A stretch of 64,000 nt of DNA from Phenylobacterium sp. (GTDB lineage Bacteria; Pseudomonadota; Alphaproteobacteria; Caulobacterales; Caulobacteraceae): the NCBI RefSeq assembly GCF_030693625.1, contig NZ_JAUYAF010000027.1, positions 1 through 64,000 on the forward strand, in the 5' to 3' direction. The translations under genes were made by a program, and so were the position numbers. A model generated the notes under the pieces. It worked only from the letters and a program-made list of their open reading frames with translations, did no database searches and was not told the DNA's origin. Positions 8,310 to 17,094 of the stretch are shown piece after piece (within the stretch, counting starts at the first letter, position 1; every line of letters begins with the position of its first letter).

Positions 8310-8999
8310 TTATCGGGGCGCGCAGGCGGCGACGAAGCCGCGGAAGATCGCGTCGCCCGGGTGGTCGGCGCCGGCGAACAACTCCTGATGCCACTGGATG
8401 CCGATGGCGAAGCCAGGCCCGTCCAGCTCGACAGCCTCGATGACGCCGTCGGGCGCATGGGCGACGGCGCGCACCCGGGACCCCAGTTGCGCGATGGCCT
8501 CGCGATGGAAGCTGTTGACCTCCAGGGTCGGCGCCCCGATCAGGCTGGCCAGCTGCGACCCGGGCAGGATTGAGATCTCGTGCCTCTGGTCCCGGTTGTC
8601 GTGGTCGAGGACATCCCCCAGGGTCCGCACATCGGCGGTGAGCCTGGACCCGTGCAGGCAGGCCAGCATCTGCATGCCGGCGCAGATCCCCAGCACCGGC
8701 TTTCCCGCCGCCAGAAAGCCCGACATCAGGGCCTGCTCCACCTCCAGGCGCGGCGAGTCCGGGGCGAACGAGGCCTCGCCGTCCAGATACCAGGCCGGTG
8801 GATAGGCGAAGCGCCCGCCGACGCTGAGCAGGCCGTCGAAGTCGGCGACGACGCCCGGGACCATCTCGGCGAAATAGGGCAGCCCGAAGGGCGCGGCGCC
8901 TGCCTCGCGCAGCCCCAGGAAATAGCCCTTGTGGGCTTCGTAGCGCGTCGCGCCGCTGCTGGTGTTCTCATCCAGCAGGACGGCGATCCGCGGCCTCAT
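8310..8999 (-). CDS. Class I glutamine amidotransferase-like (peptidase C26) protein
   Basis: 229 aa. The gamma-glutamyl-gamma-aminobutyrate hydrolase (PuuD-like) pattern is seen. The nucleophile elbow GICAGMQML is at about 102-110, with Cys104 as probable nucleophile, VNSFHREAI near 161-169, and the catalytic His in QWHQELF about 202-208, where Glu two residues after the His completes the triad. Such enzymes cleave gamma-glutamyl bonds; the actual substrate cannot be told. It starts 2 bases before the stop of the XRE regulator gene, so the two may be cotranscribed. Confidence 0.8.
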   Translation of the reverse strand: MRPRIAVLLDENTSSGATRYEAHKGYFLGLREAGAAPFGLPYFAEMVPGVVADFDGLLSVGGRFAYPPAWYLDGEASFAPDSPRLEVEQALMSGFLAAGKPVLGICAGMQMLACLHGSRLTADVRTLGDVLDHDNRDQRHEISILPGSQLASLIGAPTLEVNSFHREAIAQLGSRVRAVAHAPDGVIEAVELDGPGFAIGIQWHQELFAGADHPGDAIFRGFVAACAPR

Positions 9000-9001
9000 C
9001 C

Positions 9002-9460
9002 TCAGGCGACTTTTGCGGGCTCGCGGGGCGCGGCCGGTTCCGGCTCTCCGTCATCCTCGTCGACCATGGCGCGGACCAGGTCGAGGATGCGGCGGCGCAC
9101 GCGGGCGCGTCGCACCTTCGGGAAGACGGCGGCCAGTTCCATGCCCTCTGGCGTCATCAGGAAGGCGTGGGCCGGCGAGGGGCCGTCGCTGGAGGCCGGG
9201 GCGTTGAGCTCGGCGTCCGGCAGGCCATCGAAGAAATAGGAGATGGAGGTCTGCAGCGCGCGGGCCATGTCCCACAGCTTCGACGCGCTCACCCGGTTGG
9301 CGGCGCGCTCATATTTCTGGACCTGCTGGAAGGTCAGGCCGATCGAATCGGCCAGTTTTTCCTGGCTCACGCCCAGCTCCTTGCGCCGGAGCCGGATACG
9401 CAGTCCCACGTGAAGGTCGACCGGATTGGGGGATCGGTCGACGTCGAATTCCTTGGCCAT
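9002..9460 (-). CDS. XRE-family helix-turn-helix regulator
   Basis: 152 aa. A Cro/C1-type helix-turn-helix occupies about residues 18-75, with LRRKELGVSQEKLADSIG, LTFQQVQKYERAANRVS and LWDMARAL. A short linker follows (FFDGLPD), then an Arg-rich C-terminal segment (about 115-132) and an acidic/Pro tail. In related alphaproteobacteria a gene of this type sits between lnt and metK, and the same position is seen here apart from the inserted amidotransferase and MraY-like genes. Its targets are unknown; a link to SAM or envelope genes is only suggested by position. Confidence 0.85.
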   Translation of the reverse strand: MAKEFDVDRSPNPVDLHVGLRIRLRRKELGVSQEKLADSIGLTFQQVQKYERAANRVSASKLWDMARALQTSISYFFDGLPDAELNAPASSDGPSPAHAFLMTPEGMELAAVFPKVRRARVRRRILDLVRAMVDEDDGEPEPAAPREPAKVA

Positions 9461-9518
9461 GTGCTTCCCAATAGACGAGGTCGATCGCCGCCGTCAAAAC
9501 GATGACGCCCGCGTCAAC

Positions 9519-11090
9519 TCAATGTGCTCGTCGAATACGTCCCGCCACCGCGATGGACGCGGATAAGAGCAACATGATGGCGAGTCCGCCGTCCCCGAAA
9601 CGTGAATACACCGTACGGGCGAGCGCCGGCGGCAGCCGAACGTCGATGATTCCTTGCTCTCCAAGGGTTAGGCGGGCGCCCAAAATGGGACCCCCATAGG
9701 CGTCGATCATCGTCGACACCCCCGTCGGGGTGGCCCGCGCGATCGGCAGGCCCTCCTCGATCGCACGGTAGGCCGCGATGTTGAGGTGTTGCCAGGGACC
9801 GCTGCTGGCCCCGAACCAGGCGTCGTTGGACACGTTCAGCAACCACTGCGCCCGTTGGCCGCCCCGCTTGGCGGCGGCCGACGCGAAGCCCGGGAACAAG
9901 GCCTCATAGCAGATCAGCGGCTGCAGGGCCGGCACACCCTGCGGGTGGATGGGCCGGGGCGGCGGGCCGGCGGTGAAGTCCTCGGGCATGTGCACCAGGC
10001 TGCGGATGCCGAGCCTGGTGGCCAGGTCTCCCAGCGGCAGGAACTCCCCGAAGGGCACCAGCCGGTGCTTGTCATAGAACCCGGTCACCCGCAGGCCGGG
10101 TGCCTCGCGGCGCAGCACCACCAGGCTGTTGAAATAGTCCACGCCGCCCTTGGCGCCGGGCCCCACCCGGTTGGCGCCCATCATCAGGGTCTGGCCGGGC
10201 GCCAGCGCCTCGGTGAGCCGGAGGACATAGGGGCTGCCGGGCGCCAGCAGGTCGTCGATCACCGCGGGCAAGGCGCCCTCCGGCCAGATGACGATGTCGG
10301 GACGGACCTGAGACGCCTGGGTGGTCAAGCCGACATAGGTGGAGAACACCATGTCCAGGTTCTCCGGCTTCCACTTGTCCTTCTGGTCAATATTGGCCTG
10401 GACCAGCCGCACCATGGGGGCGTCGGCGGCGGTCGCCTTGGCTGTGGCCAGCCGCAGGGCGCCGAAGCCGTAGAGCCCCGCCAGGGCGGCGACGATGGCC
10501 GCGCCGGCGGCCAGCCGGGTCCGGCCCGGAGTCCACAGCAGGGCGGTCGCGGCCCCGAGCGCGATGGTGATCCAGGACAGGCCGTAGGCGCCCACCACCG
10601 AGGCCATCTGGGACGGGGCCGAGCCTGCGCGCCAGGCCTCGCCGGGCAGGTTCCAGGGGAACCCGGTGAGCACGTGGCCACGCAGCCACTCGCAGAGCGC
10701 CAATGCGCCGGCGAAGACCAGCACCCGCCAGGGGCCCTTCACGTCGGCGAGGCGGTAGATCAGGGCCGCCAGGCCCCAGAACAGCGCCAGGCCTCCGGAC
10801 ATCGCCAGCAGGGCGATGGGGGCCATCCAGCCCTGGTTGGCGGCGTCCACCATGAAGGGTTCGGTGATCCAGTGGGTGCCGACCGCGAAATAGCCGACCC
10901 CGGCCAGCCAGCCCCGGAAGAAGGCCGAGCGAAGGGGTCGCGGGCCACCCGTCTCGGCCAGCCACATCAGCAGGCCATAGGCCACGATGCCGATGATCAG
11001 GCCCAAGGGCGGGTGGGCCAGGCCCGCGCCGACCCCAGCGACGACCGCCAGGATGCGCGCGCGCCAGGCCGGCGTCAGGGGAAGCTTCAA
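9519..11090 (-). CDS. lnt: Apolipoprotein N-acyltransferase
   Basis: 523 aa. It adds the third acyl chain to the N-terminal Cys of lipoproteins at the inner membrane, periplasmic side. Six or so N-terminal membrane helices (about 10-215) are followed by a nitrilase-like domain (about 225-480) with IWPEGALPAV (catalytic Glu), YDKHRLVPFGEFLP (catalytic Lys region) and QPLICYEALFPG (catalytic Cys). A final helix lies near 500-515 before the RRAH end. It overlaps corC by 4 bases (ATGA). Several lipoproteins in this window (20747, 58983, 62754) would be clients. Confidence 0.95.
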   Translation of the reverse strand: MKLPLTPAWRARILAVVAGVGAGLAHPPLGLIIGIVAYGLLMWLAETGGPRPLRSAFFRGWLAGVGYFAVGTHWITEPFMVDAANQGWMAPIALLAMSGGLALFWGLAALIYRLADVKGPWRVLVFAGALALCEWLRGHVLTGFPWNLPGEAWRAGSAPSQMASVVGAYGLSWITIALGAATALLWTPGRTRLAAGAAIVAALAGLYGFGALRLATAKATAADAPMVRLVQANIDQKDKWKPENLDMVFSTYVGLTTQASQVRPDIVIWPEGALPAVIDDLLAPGSPYVLRLTEALAPGQTLMMGANRVGPGAKGGVDYFNSLVVLRREAPGLRVTGFYDKHRLVPFGEFLPLGDLATRLGIRSLVHMPEDFTAGPPPRPIHPQGVPALQPLICYEALFPGFASAAAKRGGQRAQWLLNVSNDAWFGASSGPWQHLNIAAYRAIEEGLPIARATPTGVSTMIDAYGGPILGARLTLGEQGIIDVRLPPALARTVYSRFGDGGLAIMLLLSASIAVAGRIRRAH

Positions 11091-11959
11091 ATGATGACGT
11101 CCGGCTCGGGCAGCCGGCGCACCCGCACCCGCTTGACCCGGCGCGGGTCGGCGTCGGTGACTTGGAACTCAAAGCCCGCCGGGTGGCTGATCACCTCGCC
11201 GCGCTGCGGCACCCGGCCGGCCAGGGCCGTCACCAGCCCCGCCACGGTGTCGATTTCTTCCTCAAGGTCCGGCGGGGCCAGTTCGGCGCCGACGGCGACC
11301 TCCAGCTCCTCCAGGGGCGCGCGGGCGTCAACCTCGAACACCCCGCCTGGGCGAGCGACGACGCCGGCCGCCTGGGCGTCGTCGTGTTCGTCGTCGATCT
11401 CGCCGACCACCGCCTCCACCAGGTCCTCCAGGGTCACCAGGCCATCGGTGCCGCCGAACTCGTCGATCACCAGGGCCATGTGGATCCGGCTGGTCTGCAT
11501 GCGCAGCAGCAGGTCGGCGGCGCGCATGGAGGCCGGCACATAGAGGGCGTCGCGGCGCACTTTCTGCAGGATGGCGTCGTCAGGCCCGGGTGGCTTGCCG
11601 CCCTTGGGCTTGGGGCCAGCCATCAGCTTGAAGATGTCCTTCACGTGCACCACGCCGACCGGATCATCGAGGGTCTCGCGATAGATCGGCATACGGCTGT
11701 GCTCGGCTTCAACGAACCGCTCCACGAGGCCGGAGAAGGGGGTGGTGAGCTCCACGGCGACAATGTCGGCGCGTGGGGTCATGACGTCATCGACCCTCAG
11801 GGTCTGGAAGGCCTGGGCCTGGTCGACCATGCGGTCGCCCACCAGGTCCACCGGGGTCGGCGGCGGCTCCATGCCGCCCGCGCCGCGCAGCCGTCTCAGG
11901 AAGGCCCGTATGCCGCGGCTCTTGCGCGCGGCTGCGGGCGGGTCTTCGGAACTAGCCAT
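11087..11959 (-). CDS. corC: CorC/TlyC family CBS-domain protein
   Basis: 290 aa. Two CBS domains (about 58-180; VDDVMTPRADIVAVE marks the first and VIDEFGGTDGLVTLEDL the end of the second) are followed by the transporter-associated CorC_HlyC domain (about 205-285, ending VKRVRVRRLPEPD). The N-terminal membrane domain of larger homologues is absent, as in E. coli CorC/YbeX. Family members are linked to metal-ion (Mg/Co) homeostasis and ribosome health. The gene overlaps ybeY by 8 bases and lnt by 4, so it is part of the ybeY-corC-lnt unit. Confidence 0.92.
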   Translation of the reverse strand: MASSEDPPAAARKSRGIRAFLRRLRGAGGMEPPPTPVDLVGDRMVDQAQAFQTLRVDDVMTPRADIVAVELTTPFSGLVERFVEAEHSRMPIYRETLDDPVGVVHVKDIFKLMAGPKPKGGKPPGPDDAILQKVRRDALYVPASMRAADLLLRMQTSRIHMALVIDEFGGTDGLVTLEDLVEAVVGEIDDEHDDAQAAGVVARPGGVFEVDARAPLEELEVAVGAELAPPDLEEEIDTVAGLVTALAGRVPQRGEVISHPAGFEFQVTDADPRRVKRVRVRRLPEPDVII

Positions 11960-12413
11960 CGTCTCCCTGTTCGGCGCCGTAGGGATCAGGGGCCCCCAGA
12001 CCGGCCATGACCACGCGCTCCAGACCTTCCATGTCCTCGGCGTCGTCGTCGGTTTCGTGGTCGTACCCTACAAGATGCAGCACCCCGTGCGCCACAAGGT
12101 GTTGCAGATGGTGGGCCAGGGTCTTGCCCTGCTCGGCGGCCTCGCGGACGCAGACCCCGTGCGCGAGGGCCACGTCCCCCAGGTGATCCTCGGGATTCGG
12201 CGGGGCCGGGAAGGACAGCACATTGGTCGCCGTGTCCTTGCCCCGGAAACGGCTGTTGAGGTCCTCGACACCGGTGTCGTCGGTCAGCAGGACCACCACC
12301 GCGCCGGCCCGCTGGGCGCCGGCCAGGGCGGCCCGCGCGGCGGCCACCACCAGGGCCTCGGCGTCTGGAAGGTCCCGCGCCCAGGCTTCGTCCTCGATCT
12401 CGACGTCGATCAA
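11952..12413 (-). CDS. ybeY: rRNA maturation endonuclease YbeY
   Basis: 153 aa metalloprotein. The zinc-binding HGVLHLVGYDH (His-x3-His-x5-His, about 126-136) is intact. The conserved LNSRFRGKDTATNVLSFP segment (about 54-71) is the other signature. YbeY takes part in 16S rRNA 3' maturation and 70S quality control, and is almost always beside phoH. Here it overlaps phoH by 4 bases (12410-12413) and corC by 8. The start [11 protein letters not shown] gives a standard length. Confidence 0.95.
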   Translation of the reverse strand: MIDVEIEDEAWARDLPDAEALVVAAARAALAGAQRAGAVVVLLTDDTGVEDLNSRFRGKDTATNVLSFPAPPNPEDHLGDVALAHGVCVREAAEQGKTLAHHLQHLVAHGVLHLVGYDHETDDDAEDMEGLERVVMAGLGAPDPYGAEQGDDG

Positions 12414-13359
12414 ATGGAGCGTCCGCGCTTGGCGGCGTCGGCGTCATAGGCCCGCACGATGCGCTCCACCATCGGATGGCGCACCACGTCCTCGACGGTG
12501 AAGCGGTTGACCCCCACGCCCTTGACGCCCTCCAGCAGGCCGACGGCGTGCGCCAGGCCCGAGTCGGCGGAATTTACCAGGTCGATCTGGCTGGGGTCGC
12601 CGGTCACCGCCATGCGCGAACCCTCGCCCAGGCGGGTCAGCACCATCTTCATCTGCAGGCGGGTGGTGTTCTGGGCCTCGTCGACGATGACGAAGGCGTG
12701 GTTCAGGGTGCGGCCGCGCAGGAAGGCGATGGGCGCCACCTCGATCTCCCCCTTCTCACGCCGCCGCTTGAACTGGTCGGCGCCCAGAATGTCGGTCAGC
12801 GCCTCCCAGACCGGCGCCATATAGGGATCGACCTTTTCCGACAGGTCGCCGGGCAGGAAGCCAAGGCGTTCGCCCGCCTCCACCGCCGGACGGCTGACGA
12901 TCAGGCGCTCCACCTCGCCGCGCAGCAGCATGCCCGCCCCATGGGCCACGGCCAGGAAGGTCTTGCCCGTGCCGGCGGGGCCCAGGCCGAACACCAGTTC
13001 GCAGGCGGCCAGCGCCTGGAGATAGCGGGCCTGGCCCGGCGTCTTTGGCGCCACCTGGCCCCGACGTCCCGAGGGCAGGCTGCCTGGCGCGCTGCCGCGG
13101 CCCACCCGCACCTGGCCGATGGCCACCCGGACGTCGGCCTCGGTGATCTCCAGGCCCTGGTCGGCGCGCTCGGCGATCTGCTCCACCACCCGCTTGGCGT
13201 TGGCGCGGCCCTTGGAGTCGCCATTGATCGACACCCCGCCGCCCGGGGTTTCGATGAAGACGTCGAAGGCGTCCTCGATAAGGGCCGCGTGCCGGCCGGC
13301 CGCCCCGCCCACCGCGCGGACGGCGATGTCGGAGAGGGGGATGAATTCAGGCGCCTTAC

Positions 13360-13363
<4 letters not shown>
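12410..13363 (-). CDS. phoH: PhoH-like ATPase
   Basis: 317 aa. An N-terminal segment of about 100 residues (KH-like) precedes the ATPase core. Walker [15 protein letters not shown] is at about 129-142, [17 protein letters not shown] about 160-176, the Walker B region FVIVDEAQN about 224-232 and the sensor [12 protein letters not shown] about 251-262. PhoH proteins are putative RNA helicase-like ATPases linked with YbeY in RNA metabolism. It overlaps miaB by 4 bases upstream and ybeY by 4 downstream, so translation is coupled through the run. Confidence 0.93.
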
Positions 13364-14700
<1,337 letters not shown>

Positions 14701-14750
14701 GGCGGGGTTTATGCGGCTGTGGACAGGCGCAAGCAAGCCGACCGGCCAGC

Positions 14751-15179
14751 CTACTCCTCCATCGGGACGCCGTAGAGCTCCAGACGGTGATCCACCAGCT
14801 TGTAGCCGAGCTTGCGGGCGATGGCCTCCTGCAGGGCCTCGATCTCGTCGTCTACGAACTCGATGACCTTGCCCGACTTCATGTCGATGAGGTGGTCGTG
14901 ATGGACCTCGGTGGCTTCCTCATAGCGCGAGCGGCCGTCGCGGAAGTCGTGGCGCGCGATGATGCCGGCTTCCTCGAACAGCCGCACCGTGCGGTAGACC
15001 GTGGCGATGGAGATGTGCGGATCCACCTGGTGGGAACGGCGGTAAAGCTCTTCCACGTCGGGATGATCATGAGCCGCCGACAGCACGCGCGCGATCACGC
15101 GGCGCTGCTCGGTCATGCGCATGCCCTTTTCGACACAGAGATTTTCGATCCGGTCCACGAACCGACTCCTGATTTCCAA
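14751..15179 (-). CDS. fur: Fur family iron-responsive regulator
   Basis: 142 aa. A winged helix occupies about 1-82 ([34 protein letters not shown] is the recognition region) and a dimerisation/metal domain the rest ([16 protein letters not shown], about 92-107; HRLELYGVP near the end). The CxxC pairs of E. coli Fur are missing, as in other Caulobacter-type Fur/Mur proteins. The gene is placed between rimI and miaB as in Caulobacter. It represses iron uptake when iron is bound; a manganese-type (Mur) sensing role cannot be excluded from sequence. Confidence 0.9.
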   Translation of the reverse strand: MEIRSRFVDRIENLCVEKGMRMTEQRRVIARVLSAAHDHPDVEELYRRSHQVDPHISIATVYRTVRLFEEAGIIARHDFRDGRSRYEEATEVHHDHLIDMKSGKVIEFVDDEIEALQEAIARKLGYKLVDHRLELYGVPMEE

Positions 15180-15229
15180 ATGCCGACGGAGCCCGAGGGC
15201 TCCGACATCGTATAGCGAGCGTCACAGGT

Positions 15230-15685
15230 CTAGAGGGACCCGTCGCCGAGGTCGAGACGCATGACAACGGCGTCCACATAGATGCCGCCGCCGCGGTCAT
15301 AATAGCTGGGCCGGCGGCCGGCGCGAACAAAACCGTGGGCTTCGTAGAGGGCGAGGGCGGGATCGTTGTCCACAGCCACCTCCAGGAACATGGCCTGCGC
15401 CCCCGCCGACCTGGCCGCCATGGCCGCGGCCGCCACCAGGGCGCGGGCGACGCCTCGACGCCGCGCGTCGGGATCCACCGCTAGGGTCAGGACCTCGGCC
15501 TCGCCGGCCAGGGCCCGGCAGAGGATCATGCCCAGCGGCGCCCCGTCCTCCACGAGCAGGCCAAAGGCGCCCGGGCCGCTGGCCAGGTCGGCGATCTCTT
15601 CAGGCCCCCAGCCCGGGGTGAAGGCGCGGCGGTGCACCTGCGACAGGGCGTCGAGGTCGGCCTCGGCGGCGGGGCGCAGGTTCAT
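15230..15685 (-). CDS. rimI: Ribosomal protein alanine N-acetyltransferase-like GNAT protein
   Basis: 151 aa, single GNAT domain. The acetyl-CoA-binding loop reads LAVDPDARRRGVARALV (about 69-85), followed by the amphipathic region and FLEVAVDNDPALALYEAHGFVRAGRRPSYY in the C-terminal half, which is the RimI pattern including NxxAxxLYxxxGF. RimI acetylates the N-terminus of S18 in E. coli. It overlaps tsaB by 4 bases (15682-15685); the tsaB-rimI pairing is common in bacteria. Confidence 0.88.
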   Translation of the reverse strand: MNLRPAAEADLDALSQVHRRAFTPGWGPEEIADLASGPGAFGLLVEDGAPLGMILCRALAGEAEVLTLAVDPDARRRGVARALVAAAAMAARSAGAQAMFLEVAVDNDPALALYEAHGFVRAGRRPSYYDRGGGIYVDAVVMRLDLGDGSL

Positions 15686-16329
15686 GCCGGCAGGTCGCGG
15701 CCGCCCGGCAGCTTGGCGTCGGGGGCGCGGAGATAGAGCGGGCGGGGCGGGACCGGCAGGCGGACGGCGGCGATCTGGGCCACCGCGACGGGATCGGCGT
15801 GGTCGGCGGCGACCACCGCGGCGTGGGGCAGGGCGCCCGCCAGCAGGGGCGCGCCGGAGCCCACCAGGGTCACATTCCCCGCCCCGGCCAGCTCGGCCAG
15901 GCGCGCGGCGGCCGTCCCGGGCGGCAGGGCGTCGGGCGCGCTGACCGCGACGCCGTCGGCGAAGGCCTGGAGGTAGACCTGGTCACGCTTGGCGTCGAGC
16001 ACGGCGAACACGGTTCCCGACAGCGGATGGGCCAGGGCCTCCAGCACCCCGACCCCAACAACGGGGATCGACAGCGCCGCCCCCAGGCCCTTGGCGAAGG
16101 CCAGCCCCACCCGCAGGCCGGTGAAGGAGCCAGGGCCGATGGTGACGCCGACCCGATCAAGCTGGTCGAAGGCGACGCCGGCCTGTGTCATCACCTGCGC
16201 CACGAGGGGGGCGAGGCGCTCCTGGTGGCCGCGGGCCATGGGCTCGACGCGAGAGGCCAGCACTCGCCCACCGTCGAGGACGGCGGCCGAGCAGGCGCCC
16301 AGGCAGGTGTCTATCGCGAGAAGGATCAG
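15682..16329 (-). CDS. tsaB: tRNA threonylcarbamoyladenosine biosynthesis protein TsaB
   Basis: About 215 aa. TsaB is the inactive ASKHA-fold partner of TsaD in t6A37 synthesis. The N-terminus LLAIDTCLGACSAAV (residues 3-17) and GPGSFTGLRVGLAFAKGLG (about 65-83) are diagnostic. The family starts about three residues before LAIDT, and the only codon there is CTG (16329-16327), overlapping the nfu stop in CTCTGATC. No ATG, GTG or TTG lies near. A start 120 bases upstream inside nfu would add an unrelated 40-residue tail, so a CTG start is preferred. Confidence 0.88.
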   Translation of the reverse strand: MILLAIDTCLGACSAAVLDGGRVLASRVEPMARGHQERLAPLVAQVMTQAGVAFDQLDRVGVTIGPGSFTGLRVGLAFAKGLGAALSIPVVGVGVLEALAHPLSGTVFAVLDAKRDQVYLQAFADGVAVSAPDALPPGTAAARLAELAGAGNVTLVGSGAPLLAGALPHAAVVAADHADPVAVAQIAAVRLPVPPRPLYLRAPDAKLPGGRDLPA

Positions 16330-16904
16330 AGGGTCTGCTCGACCCGGGTCACTTCGGGCACATAGTGCTTGAGCATGTTCTCGACGCCGGCCTTCAGGGT
16401 CGCCGAGGAGGACGGGCAGCCTGAGCAGGCGCCGCGCATGTGCAGCCAAACGACTCCGGTGTCGGGCTCGAAGCGGTTGAACAGGATGTCTCCGCCGTCC
16501 TGGGCCACGGCCGGACGGATGCGGGTGTCCAGCAGGTCCTTGATCTCGGCCACCACCTGGGCGGTGTCGGCGTCGTAGACGGCGTCGTCGTCATGGCCGC
16601 CGCTTTCGGCGCTGGCCTCGGCGGCGAACAGCGGCCGGCCCGAGGCGAAGTGGTCCATGATGGCGGCCAGGACCGGCGCCTTCAGGTGCGGCCAATCGGC
16701 GTCGGGGTTCTTGCCCACGGTGACGAAGTCGGTCCCGAAGAAAACCCGGTCGACGCCGTCGATCTCGAAGAGGTCGGCGGCCAGGGGCGAGGCCTCGGCT
16801 TCCAGGGGGCTGCGGAAATCTCGCGAGCCTTCCGCCAGGACCGTCTGTCCGGGCAGGAACTTCAGGACCTCGGGATTGGGCGTCGGTTCGGTCTGGATAA
16901 ACAT
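16326..16904 (-). CDS. Nfu-type iron-sulfur cluster carrier (NifU family)
   Basis: 192 aa. An N-terminal Nfu_N (Scaffold) domain, MFIQTEPTPNPEVLKFLPG (1-19) to about residue 90, is followed by the NifU C-terminal domain (about 110-188) with the cluster-binding GACSGCPSSSATL (CxxC). Such proteins carry and deliver 4Fe-4S clusters to apo-enzymes; MiaB and Nth in this window need such clusters. It heads the run nfu-tsaB-rimI-fur and is divergent from kup across about 190 bases of non-coding DNA with no motif I could name. Confidence 0.93.
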   Translation of the reverse strand: MFIQTEPTPNPEVLKFLPGQTVLAEGSRDFRSPLEAEASPLAADLFEIDGVDRVFFGTDFVTVGKNPDADWPHLKAPVLAAIMDHFASGRPLFAAEASAESGGHDDDAVYDADTAQVVAEIKDLLDTRIRPAVAQDGGDILFNRFEPDTGVVWLHMRGACSGCPSSSATLKAGVENMLKHYVPEVTRVEQTL

Positions 16905-17094
16905 GGGCCAGATGTGGCGCTAGAACAGGCAATGCGCAAGCTTTGGCGCTCCGCCGACGCTTGGAGCGCGACCAGCCGCCGCATGACGGGGCCAAGCTGC
17001 GATTGAACGGCGCTGGGAAAGGGTGTATCGCGCCCGCCGCACAACGGCATCGTGCCGACCAGGGGAACCGGCTTTTCGGTCCCGGAGACTTTGG

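Noticed and set aside
16330..16449. Upstream start for tsaB at 16449
   Set aside because: It would place a 40-residue Arg-rich tail from inside nfu on TsaB; the family starts just before LAIDT.
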